Origin: Candidatus Zixiibacteriota bacterium
GTDB taxonomy: Bacteria > Zixibacteria > MSB-5A5 > GN15 > JACZUZ01
Direction: 5' to 3'
Assembly (NCBI GenBank): GCA_024280775.1
Contig: JAJRPM010000007.1
Span: 62,001-126,000, forward strand
DNA: 64,000 bases
Part shown: in pieces, positions 54,081 to 63,721 of the stretch
How positions within the stretch are numbered: the stretch's first letter is position 1
Layout: each line of letters opens with the position of its first letter
Made by a program: the position numbers and the translations under genes
The notes under the pieces: model-generated
Database searches by the model: none
Told to the model about the DNA's origin: nothing
Seen by the model: the letters and a program-made list of their open reading frames with translations, nothing else

Positions 54081-56462
54081 ATGAAACTTTTCCGCAAATC
54101 ACATCGACATAACAAAGCGCTGGTAACTTTCATGGGCGCGCTGATAATTTGCGCAGGACTAGTTCCGGCTCTCGCCCAAACCGTCTCAGCTCGCTCCTAC
54201 CGAATCGCGTATTTCGAACCCGGCGACTATGCATTCTACCGAACGCTTCAGGGTGAGTATCGTAAGATGCTCTTGGAGAAGGCCCCCAAGGGTGTCAAAA
54301 TCATATTCCCGCCTGATGGGTACAAGACCGCCGAATGGGACCGCCAAAAGTCACGACAGATGGCCAAAGAGCTAGCTCGCAATCGAAATGTGGATTTGAT
54401 AGTTACTATGGGCCCGTGGGCGGTTGAGGACTTGCTCGACGCTGGCTGCAAAAAACCAATCGTGGCAATGGGTCGTTTCGACCCCATTCTGGAAGGACTC
54501 GCTGAAAGTGACGGACGGCCTCTGTATAAGAACCTCACAGTTCGTATCCGACCGGGGAAAATCCAATCAGATTTAGCGGCGCTGACATCTCTATATCCAT
54601 CGAAGCGCATCGGCCTGCTCTACTTTCCTGCCGGAAAAGAATCAGCGGTGGTTGAAAACTATGTAAGTCGCATTGCAGAGAAACATGGTTCAAGAATAAT
54701 TACCGCGCCGCTTAAACCAGGCGAAGACAAGTATCACTTCTTCAAAAAGCTCGCCGAGATTACCAACAAGGTTGACGCTCTATACTTAACACCTCTATAC
54801 GGAATGCCGCTTGACCAAATCAACGGCTTCTTTCAACAACTCAAGATTAGTCGCATTCCGGCTTTCAGCTCAGAGGGACTGGCGCAAGTTGAACGCGGGG
54901 CCTTTGGCTCGAACACCGCATATAATGTATATGGACTCGCAAGGTATCATGCGGAAAAGACTTTTAAGATTCTGCAAGGCGCTTCGCCGCAATCATTACC
55001 GACTGTTTTCAGAGACGGCCGCAGATTGATAATTAACCTGGCAGTATGTAAAGAATTGGGCATAGACCCTCCCTCGGCGTTAGTCGCTGAGGCGCGGTTG
55101 CTGGATGCGCCCAGCAATCCATCCGCGAGACTCTTTACCGTTAAAGACGCAATCAACGAAGCGTCATTGGTAAACCCGGCCTATCTCGGCGACGACGAAG
55201 CGCTGGGTGTGGCCAAAGCCCAAATCGGTGAAAAACGCGCCGGTATTTTCCCTAAACTATTCGCCAGCGCCTATGCGCGAGGATATAGCGATGATCCACC
55301 CGCAAATGCGTTTCCCAGGGACGCATTGGGCAAAAACGGCTATGAAATTACTTTGCAGCAAACACTTTTCGATTTGGGAACTTTCAAATCTATTACGCTC
55401 GCCCAAAAGGATTACCAAACCTCTGAGGCCTTACGTGAGATACAAAAAGCGGATTTTGAGTATTCTGTAGCGATGGCCTATCTAAGTCTCGCGAGAGCCT
55501 ACGATGTTCGTGAGGTGTTCGAAGAGTTCCGCGAGAGAACACATCACGCTTTGCAAATAGCTCTCACACATTTCGAATTGAAAACCGCCGAGAGGCCTGA
55601 ATTGGTGCGCTGGGAAGGCCGCAAGGAGAGCGCTACAGTTGAATTGTTGAAGAAACGTAGTGACATAGAAATCGCAAGCTCCTCATTTTTGGCAAGACTC
55701 GGGCGCCCCACCAGAGAGAAATTCACCATAGACCGGGGCGAGTTTTCTGAATTGGAATTCAACTATATTCGGCGTAGTGACAGCTCTATGAATAGTGAAG
55801 GACTGCGCAACAGCGCTGAGGATTATTGGGTTTTGGAAGCTATAAAGCGCTCCCCTCTGTTAAAAGCCGCGCATGCGGCGCTGGACCATTCTGCCGCCGA
55901 GCTTAGTGTCAACACCGGTCGAGCTTTGCCAAGAGTATCAGCGAGCGTCGGGTATTTTCAGGATAACTATTTCGACATCAACCCGCCTCTAGGTGTTGAT
56001 GACAACGGACTAATCGTACAGACTCGAATTACAGCGCCGCTATTTGATGGCGGCAAACGTTTGAAAAAACGCTCGCGAATCAAGGCGCGCATTAGTGAAT
56101 TGGGCTATCGACTCGATGACGCCACCCTCCAGGTCGCAGAATCAGTGCGACGTGACTTTGCCAAAATGGTCGGAGCTCTCGACCGAGCGCGTTTTGCAAT
56201 GCGTTCAAGGAAATTCGCATCTGAGGCGCTGGAGGCGAATTTCACTGATTATGAAAATGATGTGAATTCTAGTGACGAACTCTTTCGCGGACTTGAAGGA
56301 GAGCTACGAAGCAACGCCGACGCCATTTATGCTCGATATGATTTCTTCGCCGCGCAGTTAAAACTCTGGCGTGATGTTGGATATCTCTATGGCGATCGTA
56401 GCGGGAGTGACTATCAGGCGACTCTAGAGCGGCTCCGAAGATATCAAGCCAGTCAACGCTAA
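54081..56462 (+). CDS. Fusion of ABC substrate-binding-like (ABC_sub_bind type) domain and TolC-like outer membrane efflux domain
   Basis: N-half RNVDLIVTMGPWAVEDLL...TSLYPSKRIGLLYFPAGKESAVVENYVSRIAEKHGSRIITAPL...DALYLTPLYG; C-half IGEKRAGIFPKLFASAYARGYSDD...YEITLQQTLFDLGTFKSITLAQKDYQTSEALREIQKADFEYSVAMAYLSLARA. Confidence 0.8.
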   Translation: MKLFRKSHRHNKALVTFMGALIICAGLVPALAQTVSARSYRIAYFEPGDYAFYRTLQGEYRKMLLEKAPKGVKIIFPPDGYKTAEWDRQKSRQMAKELARNRNVDLIVTMGPWAVEDLLDAGCKKPIVAMGRFDPILEGLAESDGRPLYKNLTVRIRPGKIQSDLAALTSLYPSKRIGLLYFPAGKESAVVENYVSRIAEKHGSRIITAPLKPGEDKYHFFKKLAEITNKVDALYLTPLYGMPLDQINGFFQQLKISRIPAFSSEGLAQVERGAFGSNTAYNVYGLARYHAEKTFKILQGASPQSLPTVFRDGRRLIINLAVCKELGIDPPSALVAEARLLDAPSNPSARLFTVKDAINEASLVNPAYLGDDEALGVAKAQIGEKRAGIFPKLFASAYARGYSDDPPANAFPRDALGKNGYEITLQQTLFDLGTFKSITLAQKDYQTSEALREIQKADFEYSVAMAYLSLARAYDVREVFEEFRERTHHALQIALTHFELKTAERPELVRWEGRKESATVELLKKRSDIEIASSSFLARLGRPTREKFTIDRGEFSELEFNYIRRSDSSMNSEGLRNSAEDYWVLEAIKRSPLLKAAHAALDHSAAELSVNTGRALPRVSASVGYFQDNYFDINPPLGVDDNGLIVQTRITAPLFDGGKRLKKRSRIKARISELGYRLDDATLQVAESVRRDFAKMVGALDRARFAMRSRKFASEALEANFTDYENDVNSSDELFRGLEGELRSNADAIYARYDFFAAQLKLWRDVGYLYGDRSGSDYQATLERLRRYQASQR

Positions 56463-56506
56463 GGTCGTCCGGCGTCCCCGCGAAGCTCCACGTTACCACA
56501 ATCACA

Positions 56507-57229
56507 CTACCATAGTTGCAGGGGATTCTCCCTTGCAAACAAGGCAATCAGCGTCACAAAGAACAAGACAATAGCGACAATTCGCAATCTTGCGCCCAGC
56601 GAACTTGCCGTATGTTCCTGAGGTGTTTGTTCCTGGGGCGAACTATCTTGTTGTCCCATCAGCGCAGCCCTCAACACGCGCACATAGAACCAACTGGAGG
56701 CAACCCAAAGCGCCAATGTCAAAGGCTCCAGGAAAAGTATCGCCGCTTCAAACCTCGCCAAATAAGCGGCAATCAGAAACGCCAGCGAAGCAAAATAATA
56801 CTTCCCGGGCAAGTTTGACGGTAAAACCAGCTTGTATTTACGCGCCAACACAGCCCCTGCGCCCATTATCACCAGATCTCTGCCAAGCACAACTATGGCC
56901 AACCATAACGGAAACATGCCATGCGCTATCAATCCAAAAATCAGCACAATCGCAAATATTTTATCTGCCACCGGATCGAATATGATTCCGTAGGGGTTTT
57001 TCTTGCCGGATGAAACTTCCGCCCAGCGAGCGAATATACCATCCAGGAAATCTGTCAACCCGGCGAGCGCCAAAAGCAGAACCGCCAGGCGCATTGATGT
57101 TAATGATTCGGATGTTGAAGAGTCATATGGCAGGAGTGTCACAATCCAGATTGCAAATAGAATGCGCGATAATGAGAGAAGATTTGCCGGAGCGAGAATC
57201 TCTTTAAGTGACATAACAATTGACTTCAA
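56507..57229 (-). CDS. pgsA: CDP-alcohol phosphatidyltransferase (PgsA-like)
   Basis: NLLSLSRILFAIWIV; LAGLTDFLDGIFARWAEVSSGKKNPYGIIFDPVADKIFAIVLI matches DGxxAR...G...D...D. Confidence 0.88.
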   Translation of the reverse strand: MKSIVMSLKEILAPANLLSLSRILFAIWIVTLLPYDSSTSESLTSMRLAVLLLALAGLTDFLDGIFARWAEVSSGKKNPYGIIFDPVADKIFAIVLIFGLIAHGMFPLWLAIVVLGRDLVIMGAGAVLARKYKLVLPSNLPGKYYFASLAFLIAAYLARFEAAILFLEPLTLALWVASSWFYVRVLRAALMGQQDSSPQEQTPQEHTASSLGARLRIVAIVLFFVTLIALFARENPLQLW

Positions 57230-57289
57230 TCAAATATGTTCAGGCAAGTATCCTTCTCAGCGCCTGTGGACTGTCTAATGTAACGTGAC

Positions 57290-58261
57290 TTACAGCTTAA
57301 GCTCTTTGCGCTGCCATTCAATCGTGGTTTTCAGTCCCTCTTCCATTGAAACTTGCGAGCGAACTCCCAACAACTCAAAACACTTGCTATCATCAGGTAT
57401 GCGCCGCAGGACATCCTCGTAATTCTTAGCAACGTCCTCGTAAGCGACAAACTCCAAACGAAGCTCAGGAGCATCAGGAATTAACGAGTGAATCATTCGC
57501 GCCAGTCCTTCGATAGTGATTTCTCGTGTCGAACCGATATTTATTACCTGTCCGTTGGCGCTGTCTTTCAATGTCGCGGCCACAATTCCACGCACGGTAT
57601 CGGCAATGTAAGTAAAGCTACGAGTCTGCTGACCGTCACCGTGAATCGGAATCACCTCATCACGAAGGATTTTATCAATAAACACCGACTGCGGCCCCCC
57701 CCACCAGCTTAGGTGATGTCGCGGACCATAGGAACCAAAGAAGCGCAATAGGGTAACTGGAAATCCATACGCATCCATACTCGCAAGCGCCAAATGTTCG
57801 TCATACATCTTTGAAACCGCATAGCTCCAGCGAGGCTTGGAAGGCGCTCCTATGAGCAAGTCTCCCTCTTCGTTGAATGGCAAAGCGGAGCTTTTGCCAT
57901 AGACATCAGAAGTTGAGGCAATTACTGTTTTGCAGTCCAGCTCCTTCGCTACTTTGAGAATATTGACTGTTCCAAGGTTATTGATAACCAAAGTGTCAAT
58001 GGCCTTGCCGTAGCGAGGAATTTTGAATGCGGCAAGATGAACAATGCAGTCGACTCCCGATGAGCACGACAACAGGTTCTGGTAATCGAGGACATCGAGC
58101 TTATGGAAAGAGAATTTGTCATTTTCCTGGGCGCTGGCAAGGTTCTCCATCCTGCCCATAGAGAGATTGTCAACTGCGACAATTTCATGGCCTGCCGCAA
58201 GTAAAGCGTCAGTAAGATGAGAGCCAATGAAGCCGGCGGCGCCGGTAATGAGAATTTTCAT
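57290..58261 (-). CDS. NAD-dependent epimerase/dehydratase (nucleotide-sugar epimerase-like)
   Basis: MKILITGAAGFIGSHLTDALLAAGHEIVAVDNLS...IASTSDVYGKSSALPFNEE...RWSYAVSKMYDEHLA (YxxxK). Confidence 0.94.
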   Translation of the reverse strand: MKILITGAAGFIGSHLTDALLAAGHEIVAVDNLSMGRMENLASAQENDKFSFHKLDVLDYQNLLSCSSGVDCIVHLAAFKIPRYGKAIDTLVINNLGTVNILKVAKELDCKTVIASTSDVYGKSSALPFNEEGDLLIGAPSKPRWSYAVSKMYDEHLALASMDAYGFPVTLLRFFGSYGPRHHLSWWGGPQSVFIDKILRDEVIPIHGDGQQTRSFTYIADTVRGIVAATLKDSANGQVINIGSTREITIEGLARMIHSLIPDAPELRLEFVAYEDVAKNYEDVLRRIPDDSKCFELLGVRSQVSMEEGLKTTIEWQRKELKL

Positions 58262-58269
58262 AGCTAGTA

Positions 58270-60003
58270 CTATAACCTTTTTCCAGTATTGTTGCGATTG
58301 ATTTGTCCAAAGACATTACGCTTCAGGATAGTAAAATTCCCTATGGTTTCAATAGGCGTATAATTTGAATCAATGAATTCAGCCAGGCCGCGCACGGCCT
58401 TCAACTGCTCCTTCGAGCTGTAGCGCTCACCGGTAATTAGCGGCAATCCATCTTTGTCGCCCAAGACAATGAACTCCGGTGGCGCCAACATCAAGTCTAT
58501 CATCAGCTCTACTTTCCAAGTCGAAGCGACTTCTCCGGCCAGGAAAGGCGTATTAAACAGGAAACGTGATGCAGGTTCAAGGCCCGAGAGAAAATAAATC
58601 TCCGGCTCAAAACTCCAGATAAACAATTTGTCACCCGGCTCGGACTTTTCGCGTAAAAACTTGCCTATTCTGTGGCTAACACCACAAGGGAAATTCCCGG
58701 TCGATAGCTCCTCACAATACTGTTCATGATAGTCCGAATCCAGCGCCATTTTCCCTAGCGCAAGGTATCGCTGAGGCAATTTCCAGGAATGCGCTAGCCC
58801 AATCGCCAATGTCAAAAAGGCTAAAGTCTTCACCCAGGGAGATATTCGGAAGTCTTCGATGGCCCTCAAAGTTGCAACAGCCACTACAACTGCGAATGGC
58901 CCAAGAAGCGGGAGAAAATGATAGTGCAAATACTTGCCCTGGACAGCGATTATTGAGGCGTAGACTACTCCAAAGGAGAGAACCAGATAGAGTAACGCAT
59001 ACTGGCCTCTTCCTGATTGACCAGCGCCGGCTCTCTCACTTAACCACCTTTTCACAGCCAGCATTCCAAGCAATGCCACCCCTGCTACCATCGCGGGATA
59101 GATTAGAGCCAAGTCGCGGATAATGTACAGGACTTTCGACAATTCTGTCAGAATTCCATGCGCATGCGAAACACTCGTATATGACGGCAGGTAGGTCAGG
59201 TTCAAAAATAGCCAATCTTCCATAGCTCCGGTGCGAACCAGATATATCCAACCCAATAGCAATGGCAGGGCAAAACCGAATCCGACGGCGCAAACAGATA
59301 ATAGACGATCTCGCGTCTGGCGATTCGCGGGGATTAGGTAAGCGGCAATAACAGCTGGCCCAAGAAACACGGCGCCAGTGGTTTTGAAAAGCATTGTTGC
59401 TCCGAGAGCGGCGCCTCCCCAAAACCAAAGAGTCAATGTCGTTGCGTGCGATGAGTTGTCTCGTACAAGACTTGCCTTGATTATGAAAAGTATTCCCAGC
59501 AATAGGAAAGGAGTCATAAACGACTCGCAATTTGCTAAGACGCGATAGTCATTCGGCAAATAGTACCATGCCAAGTACAGAATTCCGGCAACTACTCCCG
59601 CTCTTTGGCCGTGGATAATTCGCAAACGCATAGTTATCGTATACACCAAATACGCGCTCACTGCGGCGAAGAGCATGTCCATTATGCGGACACCTATTAT
59701 ATGGGAGCCGGAGAAATTCAACGCCAATCCATACATCCAGTAAATAAGCGGAGACTTTACATCCCACAAATCCACATAGAGCCGTGACCCATCGAACAGA
59801 CGCTGTCCAATATAGGAAAACACACCCTGATCCCGACCAATCGGATATATCAAAGTTGGCAGTCCAAGCGTTAACCAAGTCAAACCCAACCACAATGCAG
59901 ATTGCAAACTGCTTGAACTAGATGACCCGGCGACTGGATCCCTTCCCGTTGCAGTTGCTGACTGTCGGGGTTTGGGTGAGGTTTTCTGCGCTATGTCGGT
60001 CAT
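58270..60003 (-). CDS. GT39/ArnT-like polytopic glycosyltransferase
   Basis: PTLIYPIGRDQGVFSYIGQRLFDGSRLYVDLWDVKSPLIYWMYGLAL plus about 10 hydrophobic segments. Confidence 0.85.
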   Translation of the reverse strand: MTDIAQKTSPKPRQSATATGRDPVAGSSSSSSLQSALWLGLTWLTLGLPTLIYPIGRDQGVFSYIGQRLFDGSRLYVDLWDVKSPLIYWMYGLALNFSGSHIIGVRIMDMLFAAVSAYLVYTITMRLRIIHGQRAGVVAGILYLAWYYLPNDYRVLANCESFMTPFLLLGILFIIKASLVRDNSSHATTLTLWFWGGAALGATMLFKTTGAVFLGPAVIAAYLIPANRQTRDRLLSVCAVGFGFALPLLLGWIYLVRTGAMEDWLFLNLTYLPSYTSVSHAHGILTELSKVLYIIRDLALIYPAMVAGVALLGMLAVKRWLSERAGAGQSGRGQYALLYLVLSFGVVYASIIAVQGKYLHYHFLPLLGPFAVVVAVATLRAIEDFRISPWVKTLAFLTLAIGLAHSWKLPQRYLALGKMALDSDYHEQYCEELSTGNFPCGVSHRIGKFLREKSEPGDKLFIWSFEPEIYFLSGLEPASRFLFNTPFLAGEVASTWKVELMIDLMLAPPEFIVLGDKDGLPLITGERYSSKEQLKAVRGLAEFIDSNYTPIETIGNFTILKRNVFGQINRNNTGKRL

Positions 60004-60018
60004 GATGAGCTTTTGATG

Positions 60019-61713
60019 TTAGTTTTGATTCAATATGTCCGCGGGCATTGTCGCTCTTTGCGCTCTAAGCGAATCGACAATATCACTGTAGTGAAGTATC
60101 GGCAAATTTGCGTTCTTCGCCCGCTTGAATGACTCCCTCCAGCCCCACAGCAACAGCGTATCCGGCGAGTGACCCATAGTGTTAGTGTGAAAGACCACAT
60201 TCACTATTTCATTCTGAAAGCTGGAGGTGTCAAAAATCGAGTCGAGATACTCAGCGGCAAAGTCCTCATCATCCTGAAACAGAAAGGGCAATTCAAGAAT
60301 CGGCAGTGGAAAACCATTGGTGTCCAGCGGAACAAAAGGAAAACAAGTTCCGAAAAGGTATCCGGCGATTCCCTCCCCGATTGGCCCATAGGTCAAATCC
60401 AGATTTATACCAGCTCCAGCGAGTTTCCGCATCATCCCGGTGTAATTCCCCGACCAGATAAGCCAATGATTTCTGTTAATTGAGGAACTTAGTGAATCAA
60501 CCAGGCCCCTTGGGGCTAATTGCTCCAATGAGCGTTTTTGATCAGCGAGTGAATGATTCTTTTTGATTGGCCGAAGTCCCGGCAGACCGGGACGCTTAAA
60601 GTAAGAGTATTGATCCGTGTGCAAAGCCAACTCGCCGCCGGCTTTCAGTATCTCCTCTATTCCTTTTGAGGTAATTGCCGCAGGCGTCACCAGCGTTGCC
60701 GATGTAACGCCCCAAAGGCGCTCCTGACGAGCCATCCAGGCGGACTTATCGCCCATCCCTTCTTCGTCATGCGACATGATGAATGCGCCATCTGGCGAAC
60801 CTGCAAACAAAGGCGCATAAGATGGCGCCCCAAAGATAATCTCAAAAAGTAAATGTTCAAAGTTATCGAAGAATGGCGTTAACTGCATATAGTATGAGCT
60901 ATCGGCGCATAAATCTGAGCTAACTATTGGTAGCAGTCCGGTTCGTTTGGTAATTCTAGGCGTGACACTAAAATCGTCATTGGGTCTCCCCTGTTGAATC
61001 GTCACAGCAAGCTCTCCGAAATTGAATACACCAAGCAACAAACGAATACCCTTACGCTGACCTTGCCACAAAACCGGAGTGTCATTGAATTTTAACATCG
61101 GCTGGAACCCGCTAGGCGCAGTTACCGCCGCCAGCCCATCACAAGACAGATTGAATTCAGCGAGTGGAGTCTGTGTCAAACGAGAATAGTGTCGCGCATG
61201 ATACCCCGCTCCAATCAATTGCTGGATAACCTCGTTACCGGCGGCCAATGTATCAGGCGCCTCCAGATACACAACAGCTTCCTCGACATTGCTTTGCTCT
61301 AACTTATCAAGAAAGGTTTTTACCTGTTGGTCGGTGTCACCGGAGATAGCAGAACGAGTGAATATCCAAATCTTGCCGTGGTTAATGTCTCCTGCTGAGT
61401 TGAGAGCCGAGATATCAATTACATCATAGCGGCGCGCTTCCTGTAACAGCAGATTTATCCAGCCGTAGCTCCAATCTGTCTGTGAGAAACTCCCTGACTT
61501 TCCCAAGGCGCGAATCATAGTAGTGTCCACTACCAGCGTTATGCTTTCTCCGGAGTTTGAAAGAAATGGCTCACCAAATCTCTCTTGCTCTTCAACCGAC
61601 TGCAAAATCGGGTAGAAGCTAAAGTAATTCACAGCCGCGAGCGTCAACAACATCGCACCGAAGATAACCGAGAGCTTGGCGGCAGTACTAAAGGAAAAGG
61701 CGCTGGTCTTCAT
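60019..61713 (-). CDS. Membrane-anchored polysaccharide deacetylase-like protein (paralogue 1)
   Basis: N-terminal TM; FIMSHDEEGMGDKSAWMARQERLWG...ALHTDQYSYF...INRNHWLIWSGNYTGMMRKLAGAGINLDLTYGP. Confidence 0.6.
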   Translation of the reverse strand: MKTSAFSFSTAAKLSVIFGAMLLTLAAVNYFSFYPILQSVEEQERFGEPFLSNSGESITLVVDTTMIRALGKSGSFSQTDWSYGWINLLLQEARRYDVIDISALNSAGDINHGKIWIFTRSAISGDTDQQVKTFLDKLEQSNVEEAVVYLEAPDTLAAGNEVIQQLIGAGYHARHYSRLTQTPLAEFNLSCDGLAAVTAPSGFQPMLKFNDTPVLWQGQRKGIRLLLGVFNFGELAVTIQQGRPNDDFSVTPRITKRTGLLPIVSSDLCADSSYYMQLTPFFDNFEHLLFEIIFGAPSYAPLFAGSPDGAFIMSHDEEGMGDKSAWMARQERLWGVTSATLVTPAAITSKGIEEILKAGGELALHTDQYSYFKRPGLPGLRPIKKNHSLADQKRSLEQLAPRGLVDSLSSSINRNHWLIWSGNYTGMMRKLAGAGINLDLTYGPIGEGIAGYLFGTCFPFVPLDTNGFPLPILELPFLFQDDEDFAAEYLDSIFDTSSFQNEIVNVVFHTNTMGHSPDTLLLWGWRESFKRAKNANLPILHYSDIVDSLRAQRATMPADILNQN

Positions 61714-63677
61714 CCACCCTCTTCTCTACTAGTAGAACTGCGCTCAAAACTAAGCAGATATTTCCCCTTAGGAAAAACAATTCGCCAGTATGCGGAATCC
61801 ATAACACTAACACTGTCGACTATTACAGAGACCTCGCTGAGACTCATCCCGGCATCATGAATAGAAATTGTAGGTCTATACAAATCCAACATCGGAACAA
61901 TTAACGCTAAGTCAGGTTGAGTAGCGTCACAATACACTTCAACACTCTCAGAATCTATTTCCCAGTTAATAGGACTGGTTGAGCGCGCCGTTATGAATTG
62001 CTCCAGTTGGCTGGCAGTGTACATCACATGCCTGGACCCTTGCGCTAACTCGTATGACAATCTCCAGCTTTCATAAATTGAATAATCCGGCGCCCAGGCA
62101 AATGTGTTATTGTGGTAGAGCGCATTTATCACTCCATGATAATCACTAGCATTATTCTCCAATAGCCGAGCAATCCATGCGCTATCTGCGCCATTGAAGT
62201 TCTCTCCCCAGGTGACTGGCGTTTCGGTAAGTTCAAAACTTGCGCCGTTATCATCAAGCGGATAAAACGGAAACGCGCTTCCGAACAAGTATCCTTTGTC
62301 ATTCAAATCCGGCCCATAGCTGTAGTCCATTGTGAACCCTGCAGCATTCAGGTTACGAAACAACCTGTAAGGATCCTTATCCCACAGGAAATAGTGATTG
62401 CGATTGTAGGAAGTCTTAACATCAAGCGAATCAAGCCAGGCGATTTGAGAACTAAGGTTTCTCCTTCGGACAAGTGGTCTCCAGCGCCCAATACCTAGTG
62501 TCTCAAGCGAGGCTTTGTCATCACGATCAAATCTATTCCAATGTAAACCAACCTCCCCGCCGTTAGATGTTACAGCCGAAACTCCGGCAGAGCTGAGTTT
62601 CTCAGAAGGCATCAAGAAGGAAGTAGAAGTGTAGCCAAATTGACTTTCATAGACATTCATCCAGGCGCCGACATCACCAAGCGCCTCATCATCATGTGTC
62701 ATCATAAATATCCCGGAACTAGCCCCGGGCGTTGTGTGCCATCGTGGCGCGAAAGTTTTTGCGGCAATAAGATTTCCCAGAGTCTTTTCGACTATGTCCA
62801 CCCAGGGGTAGACGCTATTCAAATAAGAGGAGTCGGCGACCAAATCGTTGGCTTCCAATTTGTCCGAATGCCCTAGATCAGCATAGCGATTTACAGTATT
62901 GAGGTTCTCATCAGGCAGGCCCTGTTGAGTCAGGGTAACCCAACGGCCAAAGTCCCATTTGGTCAACAACATTCCACCTGCACCATAGTTGAAATACTCA
63001 AAGCAAGAGTTGCTCTGAATCTCAATTGAAGCCCCGGAAGCTACAGAACCATAGTTTCGTATTGTCGAAAAAACTGGAAGTGAATCCGGTATCCCGCCGT
63101 CTGCCCTCGCGTTTAAGTCTTTCCCCAGAAAAAGCCCCAATTCCAATCGAGAAAGTCTTTGTCGCTCATCTCTATTTTTCTTACTAGCTAATCCAAACCA
63201 ATCAATGATTTCATTTGAGGGATAATCCAAAACTGCCATACCGCCAGCGGAAACATATTCAACTAGTTGTTTCGTCATAGCCGGAGTCTCTGCTAGCCCT
63301 TTCAGGGCTGATTCGCTATACACAACTATCCGGTATTCAGCGAGGGAGGCGCTATCAACAGCGCTGATTTCTCTGATATCGAAATATCCAAATTCCTGCT
63401 GAAGAACATTCGTCCAACCGTAGCTGAAGTCCGCCCTGCTCAGAGTCTTATGCGCCCAATTCTGTCGTATGACACTAGTGTCAACCAGAAGCGTTACCTG
63501 AGCGCCATCATTCTTGAGGACAAAACTAGCGGCCTTCTCGGCGTCTGCCGAAACTGGAATCCTAATTGGGTATCTATGCAAGAAATATGCGCCCGAAACG
63601 CCAATCAATAGCGCTCCAATCACACCATAGAGAAAACTTCCTCGGCGACTACCTGCTTTGTGCTTTACCGAATTCAT
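61710..63677 (-). CDS. Membrane-anchored polysaccharide deacetylase-like protein (paralogue 2)
   Basis: N-terminal TM; FMMTHDDEALGDVGAWMNVYESQFGY...GLHWNRF...YNRNHYFLWDKDPYRLFRNLNAAGFTMDYSYGP; 4-nt overlap with 60019 gene. Confidence 0.6.
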   Translation of the reverse strand: MNSVKHKAGSRRGSFLYGVIGALLIGVSGAYFLHRYPIRIPVSADAEKAASFVLKNDGAQVTLLVDTSVIRQNWAHKTLSRADFSYGWTNVLQQEFGYFDIREISAVDSASLAEYRIVVYSESALKGLAETPAMTKQLVEYVSAGGMAVLDYPSNEIIDWFGLASKKNRDERQRLSRLELGLFLGKDLNARADGGIPDSLPVFSTIRNYGSVASGASIEIQSNSCFEYFNYGAGGMLLTKWDFGRWVTLTQQGLPDENLNTVNRYADLGHSDKLEANDLVADSSYLNSVYPWVDIVEKTLGNLIAAKTFAPRWHTTPGASSGIFMMTHDDEALGDVGAWMNVYESQFGYTSTSFLMPSEKLSSAGVSAVTSNGGEVGLHWNRFDRDDKASLETLGIGRWRPLVRRRNLSSQIAWLDSLDVKTSYNRNHYFLWDKDPYRLFRNLNAAGFTMDYSYGPDLNDKGYLFGSAFPFYPLDDNGASFELTETPVTWGENFNGADSAWIARLLENNASDYHGVINALYHNNTFAWAPDYSIYESWRLSYELAQGSRHVMYTASQLEQFITARSTSPINWEIDSESVEVYCDATQPDLALIVPMLDLYRPTISIHDAGMSLSEVSVIVDSVSVMDSAYWRIVFPKGKYLLSFERSSTSREEGG

Positions 63678-63721
63678 TGCGATGAACTATTGTGCTGTAG
63701 ACAAATGTTCTAGTTACTGTT

